Of a stretch of DNA of 64,000 bases, positions 51,258-60,203 are shown piece by piece; position 1 is the first letter of the stretch, and the number at the start of each line of letters is the position of its first letter. The DNA lies in the NCBI RefSeq assembly GCF_000478885.1, contig NC_022567.1, positions 2,232,001 through 2,296,000 of the forward strand, given 5' to 3'. This DNA comes from Adlercreutzia equolifaciens DSM 19450. GTDB lineage: Bacteria > Actinomycetota > Coriobacteriia > Coriobacteriales > Eggerthellaceae. The position numbers and the translations under genes are program-made. The notes below the pieces were generated by a model that saw nothing but the letters and a program-made list of their open reading frames with translations, did not search any database and was not told the DNA's origin.

Positions 51258-51342
51258 AGCCGCCTCCTCGTCTCTCGTGCTACGCGGCCCCAGGGCGCCG
51301 CCGCGCCGGCCACTTACCGACCGGCACCCTCGCCCGGCCCGC

Positions 51343-53058
51343 TTATTCGTCCTCGTCCAACTCTACCACGGCCGCGGCGGGAATGCGCACGGTGAACGCG
51401 CTTCCCTCCCCCAGCACGCTTTCCACCGTCACCGTATACCCCTGGGCCACCGCGTACTCGCGCACGAGCGCGAGCCCCAGCCCGCTACCGCTGTAGATGC
51501 GCGTCGCCGAGCTGTCCACCTGGAAGAACCGCTCGAAGATGCGCTCCTGGTTCTCCGACGCGATGCCGATGCCGTTATCGGACACCGTCACCAGCACATC
51601 CCCCGTGGCCTCCTCGCGCACGGCGGCGATGGCCACGGTGCCCCCGGCCGGCGTGAACTTCACCGCATTGCTGCCCAAGTTCTCCAGAATGCGCAGCATC
51701 TTCTCGTAATCGCCGGAAACGAGCGGCACGTCCGGCGCCACCGTCGTTGTCAGCATCACCCGCGCCCCCACGGCCAGAGGGCCGATAGTCCCCTGAGCCG
51801 AAGCGACGATGTCGCCCAAGTCCATCAGCTCCATGGACACCGCCATGGCCCCCGCGTCCGACCGCGCGATGTCCAGCATGTCGTTGATCATCCCCAGAAG
51901 CACCGAGCTGGACTTGCGCACCTCCTCCCAGCTGCGCCGCTCCTCCGCATCAGCCCCACCCGATTCCAACGCAATCTGCGCCAGCGTGATGATGGAGGTG
52001 AGCGGGGTGCGCAGCTCGTGGTTCACCATGGAGAGCAAATCGCTCTTCACCTGGGACTCCTTCGCCAGCTTCTCGCTTAAGGCCTCCAGGCTGTCGCGCT
52101 GGGCGGCCAGCTCCTCGTTGGCGCGGCGCAAGTCCTGGGTACGCGCCTCCACCTGCTCTTCCAGCCCCCCATAGGTGATGCGCAGCTCGCGGGCCATGGC
52201 GTTGAAGCGGTCGATAAGACTCGCCATCTCCCGCGCCGTGCCCGCATCGTCCATGGATTGCGCGAGCCGGCCCTCGCCCACTTCCCCGAAGGCCCGCTTC
52301 ATGGCCTCCAGCGGGCGCAGCACGAACACGGTCATGAGCCCGAAGACCACCAGTCCGATGAAGGTGGCCAGAAGCAGGAAGAATCCCACGTCACGGATGA
52401 CGTTCTCGCGCAGGGCCTGGTACTGCTGCTCCAGCGGAATGACGATGCTGATGGCGCCGCCGATGGAATCCAGCGTCCAGCCCTCCTTCGGAAACCCGGT
52501 GATGTCGATCTCCCCGGCCGGTTCGCCATGGCACTCAAGGCAGCTCTCGTTTACCCTGAGCGCCTGCACATAGCGGAACTGCGCGGCGCCGTTGTCGGCC
52601 GAAGTTTGGGCGCGGTCGACCTCGGCCGGGTCGTCGCTCACAATGCGGAAGAACTCCTGAGTGTCCTTTTGCTCGTTGAACAGGGCCAGCGCCTCGGTTT
52701 CGAAGGCATCGGGCTTGTCCTGAGCCCGGCGCGGCTCGAAGTTCGTGTAGCGGATGGAGTAGTTGTTGCCCGCCGAGAAGATGGCGCCGACGCTCTTGCC
52801 GACGATGGCGCAGTGCAGCCCCTTGAACTCGTAGACGCCCGTCGTTGTGTTGTTGATGGTGTGCTGGGAGTTGTCCATGAACTCCCACACGGCGTCCATC
52901 TCGCGCGCGAAGGTGCGCGCCTCCTCGGCGAGCGAGTCCTCCATGTTCTGGGTTTGCATGCGGATGTCGAAGAGCGTGAACACCGCGGTGGCCACCACGA
53001 ACACGAAGGTGAGCACGAGCAGCGATACCACTCGCAAGCTGATATTGCGTATCCTCAT
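51343..53058 (-). CDS. Sensor histidine kinase with c-type haem (DUF3365-like) sensor domain
   Basis: A 571-residue membrane kinase. ATG at 53058 behind GAGGGG. TM1 at about 9-30, then an external domain of about 195 residues with CLECH at 173-177 (a CxxCH haem c site) in the Tll0287/DUF3365 style, TM2 at 226-247, HAMP, a coiled coil, then the kinase core: NHELRTP with His347, an N box (ENLGSNAVKFTP), and G boxes (SDNGIGIA, SGSGLGLALV). It probably senses redox state or a gas or electron acceptor through a covalently bound haem. Pairs with the OmpR regulator. Confidence 0.93.
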   Translation of the reverse strand: MRIRNISLRVVSLLVLTFVFVVATAVFTLFDIRMQTQNMEDSLAEEARTFAREMDAVWEFMDNSQHTINNTTTGVYEFKGLHCAIVGKSVGAIFSAGNNYSIRYTNFEPRRAQDKPDAFETEALALFNEQKDTQEFFRIVSDDPAEVDRAQTSADNGAAQFRYVQALRVNESCLECHGEPAGEIDITGFPKEGWTLDSIGGAISIVIPLEQQYQALRENVIRDVGFFLLLATFIGLVVFGLMTVFVLRPLEAMKRAFGEVGEGRLAQSMDDAGTAREMASLIDRFNAMARELRITYGGLEEQVEARTQDLRRANEELAAQRDSLEALSEKLAKESQVKSDLLSMVNHELRTPLTSIITLAQIALESGGADAEERRSWEEVRKSSSVLLGMINDMLDIARSDAGAMAVSMELMDLGDIVASAQGTIGPLAVGARVMLTTTVAPDVPLVSGDYEKMLRILENLGSNAVKFTPAGGTVAIAAVREEATGDVLVTVSDNGIGIASENQERIFERFFQVDSSATRIYSGSGLGLALVREYAVAQGYTVTVESVLGEGSAFTVRIPAAAVVELDEDE

Positions 53059-53125
53059 GGCCACCCCCTCGCACCGACAAGATTCTCCAAGTTCCCATGG
53101 TAACCCGACGCCTGTGCACCGCAGC

Positions 53126-53164
53126 CTAAGTTTTGCCTAAGCTTTCGATTAACAGGATATTAAG
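53126..53164. promoter_or_regulatory. Four-fold TAAG/TTAA direct repeat between sensor kinase and sortase genes
   Basis: CTAAG, CTAAG, ATTAAC and ATTAAG half-sites are spaced 11, 12 and 11 bp. The overall register equals that of the site at 48852-48890. It lies 68 bp before the kinase start and 130 bp before the sortase start, so it could control both divergent genes. Confidence 0.65.
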
Positions 53165-53293
53165 GGATGAGGGGTGGAAATCTTGACGGGAAGTCGATAA
53201 AGTGAGGGCAAAAGCTTCGGCGCGCTCCTTGTTCCCTGTCGGCGGCGCGCATCGGGGCTGCACCGAGAAAGCATCGTGGAAAGGAAGAGCCTC

Positions 53294-53965
53294 GTGAGCC
53301 TTCGCCCCCTCCTCGCATCGCGAAAGGCAGCCAGGGCCTTTGCCCTGGTTCTCGCGGTGTGCCTGGGGCTGTCCATCATGCTGGGAGCCGCCGCGCCCGA
53401 AAGCGATGCCGACGAGGTGCCGCCCTTCCGCTTCACGGGGCGCATGGGCCAGGGCGTGTGCGACACCTTGTGGGTGTGGGCCCACCACCTTGATGAGGCC
53501 CGCCAGGATGTGCTCACCGAGCAATCCCTGCAGGCAGCGCGCCGGGCCGAGCCCGCACCTTCGGCCGACGACGACAGAACGCCCAATGCCGCAAGCAGCC
53601 TCATCTGCTTCCTCGGCGAGGAAGTGCCCTATCGCCAGGGCGAGCCAGCCGACATCACCGCGCCCGACGGCTACGCCAGCACCTGGGTGGGCACCGGGTG
53701 CGTCTCCGACAACGCGAACACCTACTTTATCGGCCACAACCCCGGCGTCTTCGAGCGCGTCATGGATTTGGAAATCGGCGACAAGATCACCGTGTTCGAC
53801 GACGACGGCGCCTCGCGTACCTACTACGTGTTCGACACGCTCTTTCTGCCCAACGGGTCGAACTACTTCGTCTACGAGGGCCGCATCGCGCCGACCGGCG
53901 AGACCATCACCCTGCAGACCTGCACCGGAGACAACCAGCGGGTGCGCTGCGTCATGGCCCGCTAG
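53294..53965 (+). CDS. Sortase-family transpeptidase
   Basis: A 223-residue exported or membrane-anchored protein. A hydrophobic N-terminal segment (AFALVLAVCLGLSIMLGAAA) precedes a sortase fold with catalytic His (YFIGHNPG, H148), Cys (TLQTCTGD, C209) and Arg (RVRCVM, R218). I use the GTG at 53294 (VSLRPLLAS), 6 nt after GGAAAGGAAG; a GTG at 53276 is the alternative. No sorting-signal substrate gene is beside it. The divergent kinase and shared repeat suggest redox-linked control. Confidence 0.82.
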   Translation: MSLRPLLASRKAARAFALVLAVCLGLSIMLGAAAPESDADEVPPFRFTGRMGQGVCDTLWVWAHHLDEARQDVLTEQSLQAARRAEPAPSADDDRTPNAASSLICFLGEEVPYRQGEPADITAPDGYASTWVGTGCVSDNANTYFIGHNPGVFERVMDLEIGDKITVFDDDGASRTYYVFDTLFLPNGSNYFVYEGRIAPTGETITLQTCTGDNQRVRCVMAR

Positions 53966-54118
53966 GGGCGACGGGCGCGAGCCCCGCGCGGCTTGGCGGA
54001 AGCAGAGGACAGCAGAGACGCGCGCCATTGGAGACGTCCGGCGCGAACCTCGCGCGACGCTCCCCTCGGTCGTGGTATCATGCGTACATTCGTCGTCATC
54101 GGACGGCACTCGATGCGC

Positions 54119-54201
54119 GGGGGCGTGGCGGAATTGGCATACGCAGCGGACTTAAAATCCGCCTCTTCGGATTGTGGGTTCGAGTCCCACCGCCCCTACC
54201 A
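54119..54201 (+). tRNA. tRNA-Leu (anticodon UAA)
   Basis: An 83-nt tRNA with acceptor strands GGGGGCG and CGCCCCT, anticodon loop CTTAAAA (UAA) on stem GCGGA/TCCGC, a long variable arm, T arm GTGGG-TTCGAGT-CCCAC, and encoded CCA at 54199-54201. The CCA end abuts the stop codon of the convergent ppx-like gene. Confidence 0.96.
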
Positions 54202-55152
54202 TCAATCTTCCCGGGCGGCCTCGAAGATCATGCCGTGGAGGATGTCCGATTCGCTGGCCGTGTAGGCGTCGGCGCCGGCCAGAGCCAGCACCTCTTCCAA
54301 AATGACGAATCCGGCCACGATGACGCCGGCGCGCTTCGGGTCGAGGCCCACCGTAGCCTTGCGCTCTTCCAGCGGCTCGGCGGCCAGACGTTCCTCGATG
54401 GCCGCAAGCTCTCCAGCAGCGACAACGGCCTTGTGCACGCGGGAGGAATCGTAGACCTCCATGGCCTCGCGGATGCTCACGACGCTCGTGGCCGTGCCGG
54501 CCACGGCCACCACGCGGTCGATGGCGAACCCGGCGGTGGCCAAGCCTTCGAAATACGGCGCCATGGTCATGCGAATCCACTGACGGGCCGCATCCATCTG
54601 GTCTGGCGTCGGCGGATCGTCGCGGAAGAACCGCTCCGTCACGCGACGGCACCCGATGTTGAAGGAATGGGAAGCAACGGGATCCTCGCCGAAGCTCCCG
54701 GCGACCACCTCCGTCGAGCCGCCGCCGATATCGACGACGAGCAGGTTCTCGCCGGGGAAATCGCTGGAGGCGCCCAAGAAGGTGAGCTGCGCCTCGCGGG
54801 AGCCGGGGATCACCGCCAACGTGACGCCGCGCTCTGCCAAGCGGGCCGCGAACTCAGGGCCGTTGGCCGCATCGCGGGAGGCTGAGGTGGCCATGGCGAT
54901 GAGCCGGCGCACCGGATGCTCGGGGGTATCGTAGCGCGCGAGCACCTCCAAGTAGCGATCCACGCAGGCGAGCACCCGCTCGATAGCCGCCTCGGACAGG
55001 CGCCCCGTAGCGTCCACGCCCACGCCTAGATCGGTGATGGCGTACTCCTTGTCCACGTCGATGATGCGTCCGTCCTCCACGTCCGCCACAAGAAGACGGC
55101 AGGTCACCGTCCCGATATCCAGGGCTCCATAGCGCCCATCAGCGTACGTCAT
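54202..55152 (-). CDS. Ppx/GppA-family exopolyphosphatase
   Basis: A 316-residue ASKHA-fold phosphatase for polyphosphate or pppGpp. GALDIGTVTCRLLVAD is the N-terminal phosphate loop, AMATSASRDAANG and PGSREAQLTFLGA are family blocks, and VVDIGGGSTEVVAG is the second phosphate loop. It is short for a full Ppx, like the actinobacterial Ppx1/Ppx2 group. The stop codon directly meets the tRNA-Leu end. Confidence 0.9.
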   Translation of the reverse strand: MTYADGRYGALDIGTVTCRLLVADVEDGRIIDVDKEYAITDLGVGVDATGRLSEAAIERVLACVDRYLEVLARYDTPEHPVRRLIAMATSASRDAANGPEFAARLAERGVTLAVIPGSREAQLTFLGASSDFPGENLLVVDIGGGSTEVVAGSFGEDPVASHSFNIGCRRVTERFFRDDPPTPDQMDAARQWIRMTMAPYFEGLATAGFAIDRVVAVAGTATSVVSIREAMEVYDSSRVHKAVVAAGELAAIEERLAAEPLEERKATVGLDPKRAGVIVAGFVILEEVLALAGADAYTASESDILHGMIFEAARED

Positions 55153-55177
55153 ATCGTGCTCCTGTCGATGTTCAACC

Positions 55178-56116
55178 TTATTCCACGCCGAAGAGGGGGT
55201 CGAGGAGATCCGAGTACCAGGTGTCGGGGGCGGTGATGTCCTCGGAAACGATGTTGCCGCGGAACTCGGAGGCCTCGTCTTTCTCGTCCAGCCCGCTCAC
55301 GGACACGGCGTGCTCGCCCTCGTGCACCCAGCCGAGCTGCGTGCGGGCCGCGTCCTCGATGCCGGCCTCGGTGGAAAGGGCATCCACCGACGCCTCAATG
55401 GCGGCGTTGCGCTCCGTGACGGCCTCGTACTCGGCGGCGAGGCGGTCTCGCTCGCGGATGTCCTGATAGAGCTGCTGGGCCGGCCCGTAGAGGAAAGCCG
55501 CCCCCAGCCCCAGGCACAGAACCGCGGCGCAGGTGACGATGAAGGGCGCCCGAGTAAAAAAAGGAGCTTTTGCCTCGGGCATCTTGACGCGCCCGGAGGC
55601 GCCCGATTCCTTCTGCTGCATCCGAGACGAACGGCGGTGCGACGAGCCCATCTCGCCTTTGTACACGGCGGCGCGCGGACCGGCTTGGGAGGCGTCCGAG
55701 GGCTTGCCGGCCTCGTACTGGCGATAGTAGGCGCGACCCGCCCGCTCTTTCGCGCGCTGGCGGCGCTTCTTGCCGAACCGGGAGGTCAGGCGGCCCAAGG
55801 GCCCCAAGGGGGCTTCCAGCTCCTCGTCGTCGACATCTGCGGCGCGCACGGCCCCGCGCGATTCCAAAGAGCCCGGCCCGCGGTGGGCGTCGCTCATGGA
55901 AAGGGGCGCGTAGCGAGAACCGGATGCCGGCGCGGCGAACGACCGGGCCGAAGAGCGCCCGGCGCTTGCGTCTCGACCGGTCACGCGCACCTCGAAATCC
56001 GGGTCGTCGGCGAAGCGGCCGGCATGGGCGCGCACAGGCGGCGTCTGGCGCGCACGACGATCCGACGCAACGCGTCGCGCTGTGTCGAAGGAAACGATAT
56101 TCGCCTGTCGTGGCAC
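55178..56116 (-). CDS. DivIC/FtsB-family septum formation initiator protein
   Basis: A 312-residue protein with a long basic, disordered cytoplasmic N-terminus (to about 185), one membrane segment (about 190-210), a coiled coil (LAAEYEAVTERNAAIEASVD), and a short external end with ARTQLGWVHEGEHAVSV, the DivIC-type closing block. It would bind FtsL and other divisome proteins. It lies 25 nt before the ppx-like gene stop-to-start, as often seen in Actinomycetota. Confidence 0.85.
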   Translation of the reverse strand: MPRQANIVSFDTARRVASDRRARQTPPVRAHAGRFADDPDFEVRVTGRDASAGRSSARSFAAPASGSRYAPLSMSDAHRGPGSLESRGAVRAADVDDEELEAPLGPLGRLTSRFGKKRRQRAKERAGRAYYRQYEAGKPSDASQAGPRAAVYKGEMGSSHRRSSRMQQKESGASGRVKMPEAKAPFFTRAPFIVTCAAVLCLGLGAAFLYGPAQQLYQDIRERDRLAAEYEAVTERNAAIEASVDALSTEAGIEDAARTQLGWVHEGEHAVSVSGLDEKDEASEFRGNIVSEDITAPDTWYSDLLDPLFGVE

Positions 56117-56215
56117 GGGAGTTCGCTCGTCCTTTCGCTGCCGGGGTTCGTTTCTGGTGCGGGTAGTCAGTCGAAAGCGGGTAGATTATCGGTCAGGCGC
56201 CGAGGCGCCCCTTGC

Positions 56216-56596
56216 TCACAAGTCGAGGCTACGGACGAACGCGCCCCATTTCTCGAAGGAGGCATCGCTGATGGCGTGTTCCATCTGGCAGGCCTCGACT
56301 TCCGCCACCTCGGGTTCGATCCCCAAGGCCTTGGTCAGAAAGTCGAAGAGCATGCGATGGCGGTCGAGCACCGACCGACCGTAGGCGTAGCCCGCCTCGG
56401 TCAGCGTGATGTCGCCGTAGTGCGGTTGCACGACCAGCTCCTGCTCCTTCAGAGCGGAGATGGCCTTGTTCACCGACGCTTTGGAAACGCCCAGCTTGTT
56501 GGCCACATCCACCGAGCGCACGGGCGCGTCGGTCGTGCCGCCCAGCATGACGATGGCCTCGAGGTAATCCTCGTGGGACATGGACGTTTTCACCAC
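56216..56596 (-). CDS. DtxR/MntR-family metal-dependent regulator
   Basis: A 126-residue regulator with the winged helix SHEDYLEAIVMLG, VRSVDVANKLGVSKASVNKA and ISALKEQELVVQPHYGDITL, then the dimerisation helices with metal-binding HRMLFDFL, E and EACQMEHAIS (Cys, Glu, His). The SH3-like third domain is absent, as in MntR. Start GTG at 56596 follows AAGGAG; TTG at 56617 is possible. It lies just downstream of the feo cluster and is the likely iron or manganese regulator of it. Confidence 0.9.
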   Translation of the reverse strand: MVKTSMSHEDYLEAIVMLGGTTDAPVRSVDVANKLGVSKASVNKAISALKEQELVVQPHYGDITLTEAGYAYGRSVLDRHRMLFDFLTKALGIEPEVAEVEACQMEHAISDASFEKWGAFVRSLDL

Positions 56597-56644
56597 AGCA
56601 ATCTCCTTATCGAACAAGTCAGATCATCATAGCACGGCGCGCGA

Positions 56645-56683
56645 AGAAAAAAGAGGCTCGGAGCCGAAACTTCCGAGCCTCTT
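56645..56683 (-). terminator. Terminator of the feo cluster
   Basis: AAGAGGCTCGGA and TCCGAGCCTCTT form a perfect 12-bp stem with a 9-nt loop. On the minus strand TTTTTCTTC follows. It lies between the Cys-rich gene and the DtxR-type gene. Confidence 0.9.
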
Positions 56684-56705
56684 TCACATTGTCTTCGCCA
56701 AACGG

Positions 56706-57008
56706 TTACGGACGGCGCGGGGCCTGATCCCCCACGGCCTTGGCGGCGGCTTGGGCCATGGCCTCGGCCGCCTGGCAGCACGGCGGCATCTCGTCACCGG
56801 CACCCGTGCCGTTGATGCGGCTTAAAACGGTCGGTCGAACGGCCGAAGCGCAGTGGGAGCAACCGGCGCAGCCGCCTTCCCCATCGCCGCAGTGGTCGCC
56901 GCAGTCGCACAGGCCGCGGCGCGTCATGCGCCGGATGGCGAGCACCGCCAGGGCCAGGATGACCAGAAGGATGACGACGGTGGGGAAATTGAGGCTGAGC
57001 TCTTGCAT
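56706..57008 (-). CDS. FeoB-associated Cys-rich membrane protein
   Basis: A 100-residue protein, ATG at 57008 (MQELSLNFPTVVILLVILAL), with one membrane segment followed by a Cys-rich stretch (CDCGDHCGDGEGGCAGCSHC) and a later CC pair. This is the FeoB-associated Cys-rich protein type, which may donate or hold iron for FeoB. It lies 16 nt after feoB. Confidence 0.85.
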   Translation of the reverse strand: MQELSLNFPTVVILLVILALAVLAIRRMTRRGLCDCGDHCGDGEGGCAGCSHCASAVRPTVLSRINGTGAGDEMPPCCQAAEAMAQAAAKAVGDQAPRRP

Positions 57009-57024
57009 AATGGCTCCTTGCAAC

Positions 57025-59361
57025 TTAGGCGTTCTTTCTCGCCGCTTCAAGCTTGCCCACGCCCTTGGGCTTGGCGGCCGGGCGGAACAGCAGGTACAGC
57101 ATGCCCGCGGCCACCACGACAGCCAACGCCGTGAACGGGCCGAAGGCGATCTCACCGGCGATAAGGCCGCCGAACTGGTAGATCATGAGGCCCACGCACC
57201 AGGCGAAGGCGCACATGTAGCCGATGGCGGCCCAGGTCCACTTCGCCGACATCATCTGGCGACGGATAGTGCCGATGGCCGCGAAGCACGGCGCGCACAA
57301 AAGATTGAAGGCGCAGAAGGCCATGATGGCCGCCGAGCTGCCGCCGAGCATGGCGGCAAACGAGGCCCACAGCGACGGGTCGGTCTCGCCGATTTCCTCG
57401 CCGAGGCTCGTGATGACGCCCACGGTGGCCACGACATTCTCCTTGGCCACAAGGCCCGTGATGGAGGTGACGGTAGATTCCCAGTTGCCGAAGCCGAGCG
57501 GCGCGAAGATCCAGGCGAGCAGGTTGCCGAGGCCGGCCATGAGGCTGTACTGGATATAGTCGTCAACCTCGGGGTCGAGCAGGCCGAAGGAGCCCTCGTA
57601 GAAGCCGAAGTTCAGCAGGAACCAGATGACCATAGAGGACAGGAAGATGATGGTACCGGCTTTCACCACGTAGCTGCGCACGCGCTCCCACATGGAAAGC
57701 AGCACGTTCTTTACCGTGGGCAGATGGTATTGGGGAAGCTCCATGATGAAGGGGGCGACCTCGCCGGAGAAGGCGCGGAACTTCTTCAGGATGATGCAGG
57801 ATAGGATGATGGCGAACAGCCCCAGGAAGTAGAAGACGGGGGCGACCCACCAGGTGGCCTCGTAGTCGCCGCCGGCCAGGGCGCCGAAGACGAGCGCGAT
57901 GATGGGCAGCTTGGCGCCGCAGGGGATCATGGTCGTCGTCATGATGGTCATGCGGCGGTCCTTCTCGTTCTCGATGGTCTTGGTGGCCATGACCGCGGGC
58001 ACACCGCAACCGGAGGCAATGAGCATTGGGATGAAGGATTTGCCGGACAGACCGAAGCGGCGGAACACGCGGTCCATGATGAAGGCGACGCGGGCCATGT
58101 ATCCGCAACCCTCCAAGAAACCGAGCAGGATGAACAGCACGATCAGCTGCGGGATGAAGCCGATGACGGCGCCCACGCCGGCGATGATGCCGTCCAGTAC
58201 GAGCGACTGCACCCAGGGAGCGGCGCCGATGGATTCAAGCCAGCCGCCCACCACGACGGGCACGCCCACGTGGTAGAGGCCGTAGTCGGCCGGATCGGGC
58301 TCCTCCAACTCGCCGGCTTCGAAGGCAGCCACGCCCTCGTCGGTCTCGAGGATGCCCTCGAACTCCTCGACAGCGGCTTCGTACTGTTCGGTGCCGGTGT
58401 AGAGCCAGCCGTCGCCGAACAGGCCGTCGTTGGCCCAGTCGGTCACGATGGTGCCCACGGTGGACACCGAGATGTAGTACACGAGGAACATGATGGCGAT
58501 GAAGATCGGGATGCCCAGGATGCGGTTGGTGACCACGCGGTCGATCTTCTGGGTGGTGGTCATGGTCTTCGGGGACTTCCTCACGCAGGCGTCACAGACC
58601 TCCGTGATATTGTCGTAACGCTCGTTGGTGATGATGGACTCGGCATCGTCGTCCTCCGCATCTTCCAGACGCTCGCGGATGGCGGCGATCTTCGAGAGCG
58701 CGGCGGCCGGCAGGTTCAGCGCGTCGATGGTGAGCTGCTCGCCTTCCAGGAGTTTGATGGCGTACCAGCGGGCGTGGCGGCCCTTGATGGCCGCGCCGGC
58801 CACGTCGATGACCTGGGCTAAGGCCTCTTCCACCTCGTTGGTGAAACGCAGGGTGGTCGCAGGGGCGGCGCCCTTCTTGCCCGCCTCGATGGCGGCCTTC
58901 ACGACCTCCTCCATGCCGCGGCCCTTGAGCGCCGAGGTCGGCACCACCGGGCAGCCCAAGCGCTTGGCAAGGGCATCGACGTCGATCTTATCGCCGTTTT
59001 TCTCCACGAGATCCATCATGTTGAGGGCCACGACGGTGGGGATGCCCAGATCGATGATCTGGGTGGTGAGGTAGAGGTTGCGCTCGAGGTTCGTCGCGTC
59101 CACCAGGTTGATGACCGCGTCCGGTTTGCCGCTCATGAGGTAGTCGCGGGTGACGATCTCCTCGGGGGTGTAGGGCGAGAGCGAGTACACGCCGGGCAGG
59201 TCGGTGACGACCACCTCCTTATCGGCGCGGTAGCGGCCCTCTTTTTTCTCAACGGTCACGCCGGGCCAGTTTCCCACGTACTGGTTCGCGCCGGTCAGAT
59301 CGTTGAACATGGTCGTCTTGCCGCAATTGGGGTTGCCGGCAAGGGCAATGTTGATAGCCAT
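57025..59361 (-). CDS. feoB: Ferrous iron transport protein B
   Basis: A 778-residue iron permease. Start ATG at 59361 (MAINIALAGNPNCGKTTMFN). The N-terminal G domain has G1 GNPNCGKTT, G3 DLPG, and G4 NMMD; a helical regulator follows, then a polytopic membrane domain with the conserved MLIASGCGVPAVMATKTIEN gate. It imports Fe2+ under anaerobic conditions. Iron-box-like sequence lies upstream, and the Cys-rich gene and terminator follow. Confidence 0.97.
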   Translation of the reverse strand: MAINIALAGNPNCGKTTMFNDLTGANQYVGNWPGVTVEKKEGRYRADKEVVVTDLPGVYSLSPYTPEEIVTRDYLMSGKPDAVINLVDATNLERNLYLTTQIIDLGIPTVVALNMMDLVEKNGDKIDVDALAKRLGCPVVPTSALKGRGMEEVVKAAIEAGKKGAAPATTLRFTNEVEEALAQVIDVAGAAIKGRHARWYAIKLLEGEQLTIDALNLPAAALSKIAAIRERLEDAEDDDAESIITNERYDNITEVCDACVRKSPKTMTTTQKIDRVVTNRILGIPIFIAIMFLVYYISVSTVGTIVTDWANDGLFGDGWLYTGTEQYEAAVEEFEGILETDEGVAAFEAGELEEPDPADYGLYHVGVPVVVGGWLESIGAAPWVQSLVLDGIIAGVGAVIGFIPQLIVLFILLGFLEGCGYMARVAFIMDRVFRRFGLSGKSFIPMLIASGCGVPAVMATKTIENEKDRRMTIMTTTMIPCGAKLPIIALVFGALAGGDYEATWWVAPVFYFLGLFAIILSCIILKKFRAFSGEVAPFIMELPQYHLPTVKNVLLSMWERVRSYVVKAGTIIFLSSMVIWFLLNFGFYEGSFGLLDPEVDDYIQYSLMAGLGNLLAWIFAPLGFGNWESTVTSITGLVAKENVVATVGVITSLGEEIGETDPSLWASFAAMLGGSSAAIMAFCAFNLLCAPCFAAIGTIRRQMMSAKWTWAAIGYMCAFAWCVGLMIYQFGGLIAGEIAFGPFTALAVVVAAGMLYLLFRPAAKPKGVGKLEAARKNA

Positions 59362-59442
59362 GATCAGCCTTTCCTTCTCCAAAAAACCGTTGTTCGCCGG
59401 GCCCTTCTCGCGCCTCCCAATGCGCGCCGCGGCGAAGACAGA

Positions 59443-59460
59443 AGTTAGATAAAACTAACT
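59443..59460 (-). promoter_or_regulatory. Iron-box-like palindrome before feoB
   Basis: AGTTAG-ATAAAA-CTAACT, a palindrome with the TTAG...CTAA arms known from DtxR/IdeR/MntR operators. It lies 82 bp before feoB and probably binds the DtxR-type protein encoded at 56216. Confidence 0.65.
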
Positions 59461-59507
59461 AGAGGGGAGAAAAAATGCGCCCTCGGGCGCAGGGGGGTGC
59501 GGTTCCC

Positions 59508-59738
59508 CTAGGATACGAGCACGTTTTGCGCCTCGTCCTTGCGAAGCGACAACTCGAACCCGCGGACAGTCACCTCGATGGGGTCTCCCAAAGGCGCCAC
59601 CTTGCGCACGTAGATACCGGTGCCCTTGGTGATGCCCATATCCATGATGCGGCGCTTGATGGCGCCCTCGCCCACCAGGCGGCGCACCGTCGCCGATTGC
59701 CCCACGGGCACATCGCGCAGGGTCTTGTCCTCAGCCAT
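59508..59738 (-). CDS. feoA: FeoA-domain protein
   Basis: A 76-residue SH3-like protein, ATG at 59738 (MAEDKTLRDVPVGQSATVRR), with AAAGGAAG upstream. LVGEGAIKRRIMDMGITKGT and EVTVRGFELSLRKDEAQNV are FeoA family blocks. It is the second of two FeoA proteins and precedes feoB. It would regulate the FeoB GTPase or membrane domain. Confidence 0.92.
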   Translation of the reverse strand: MAEDKTLRDVPVGQSATVRRLVGEGAIKRRIMDMGITKGTGIYVRKVAPLGDPIEVTVRGFELSLRKDEAQNVLVS

Positions 59739-59884
59739 GTTCTTCCTTTCTGTCCTCTCGGCGATTCCGGTTGATTGGGTCGGCACGACAACGTAGGCGC
59801 CCCGCGGCGTCCGTCATTGCGATCGCGCGACGACGCGAACGCCTCTTGACGCCCATCTTTGCGGGCGCGAACGGGCGTGCCTTC

Positions 59885-60166
59885 TTATGAAACGATGATC
59901 TTCGCGGCCACCGATTTATCGAGCGCCACACTCGCGCCCTTGATCTCCACGATGAAGTTTCCTGCCTGCTCGGAAACGACGGACACCTTCGCTCCCTCGA
60001 CAAACCCGAGGTTCTCGAGATGATGGTGCACATCGCCCTTTCCCCGCACGCGGACAACTTGAGCGGCATCGCCGCGACGCAGGAACGTCAGCGGCATCGG
60101 CTGGCACGACGCGCCCGCGCTGCTGGCCCGGCAGACGGCGCTCTCCATAACCATCGCATTGCTCAT
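59885..60166 (-). CDS. feoA: FeoA-domain protein, first copy
   Basis: A 93-residue protein, ATG at 60166 (MSNAMVMESAVCRASSAGAS), containing LTFLRRGDAAQVVRVRGKGD and HHLENLGFVEGAKVSVVSEQ, the FeoA fold. It differs clearly from the second copy, so this is not a recent duplication. First gene of the cluster, behind the promoter/iron-box region at 60204-60237. Confidence 0.9.
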   Translation of the reverse strand: MSNAMVMESAVCRASSAGASCQPMPLTFLRRGDAAQVVRVRGKGDVHHHLENLGFVEGAKVSVVSEQAGNFIVEIKGASVALDKSVAAKIIVS

Positions 60167-60203
60167 GATGACTCCAATCAATGTTAGCTGCATGCAACAT
60201 TGT

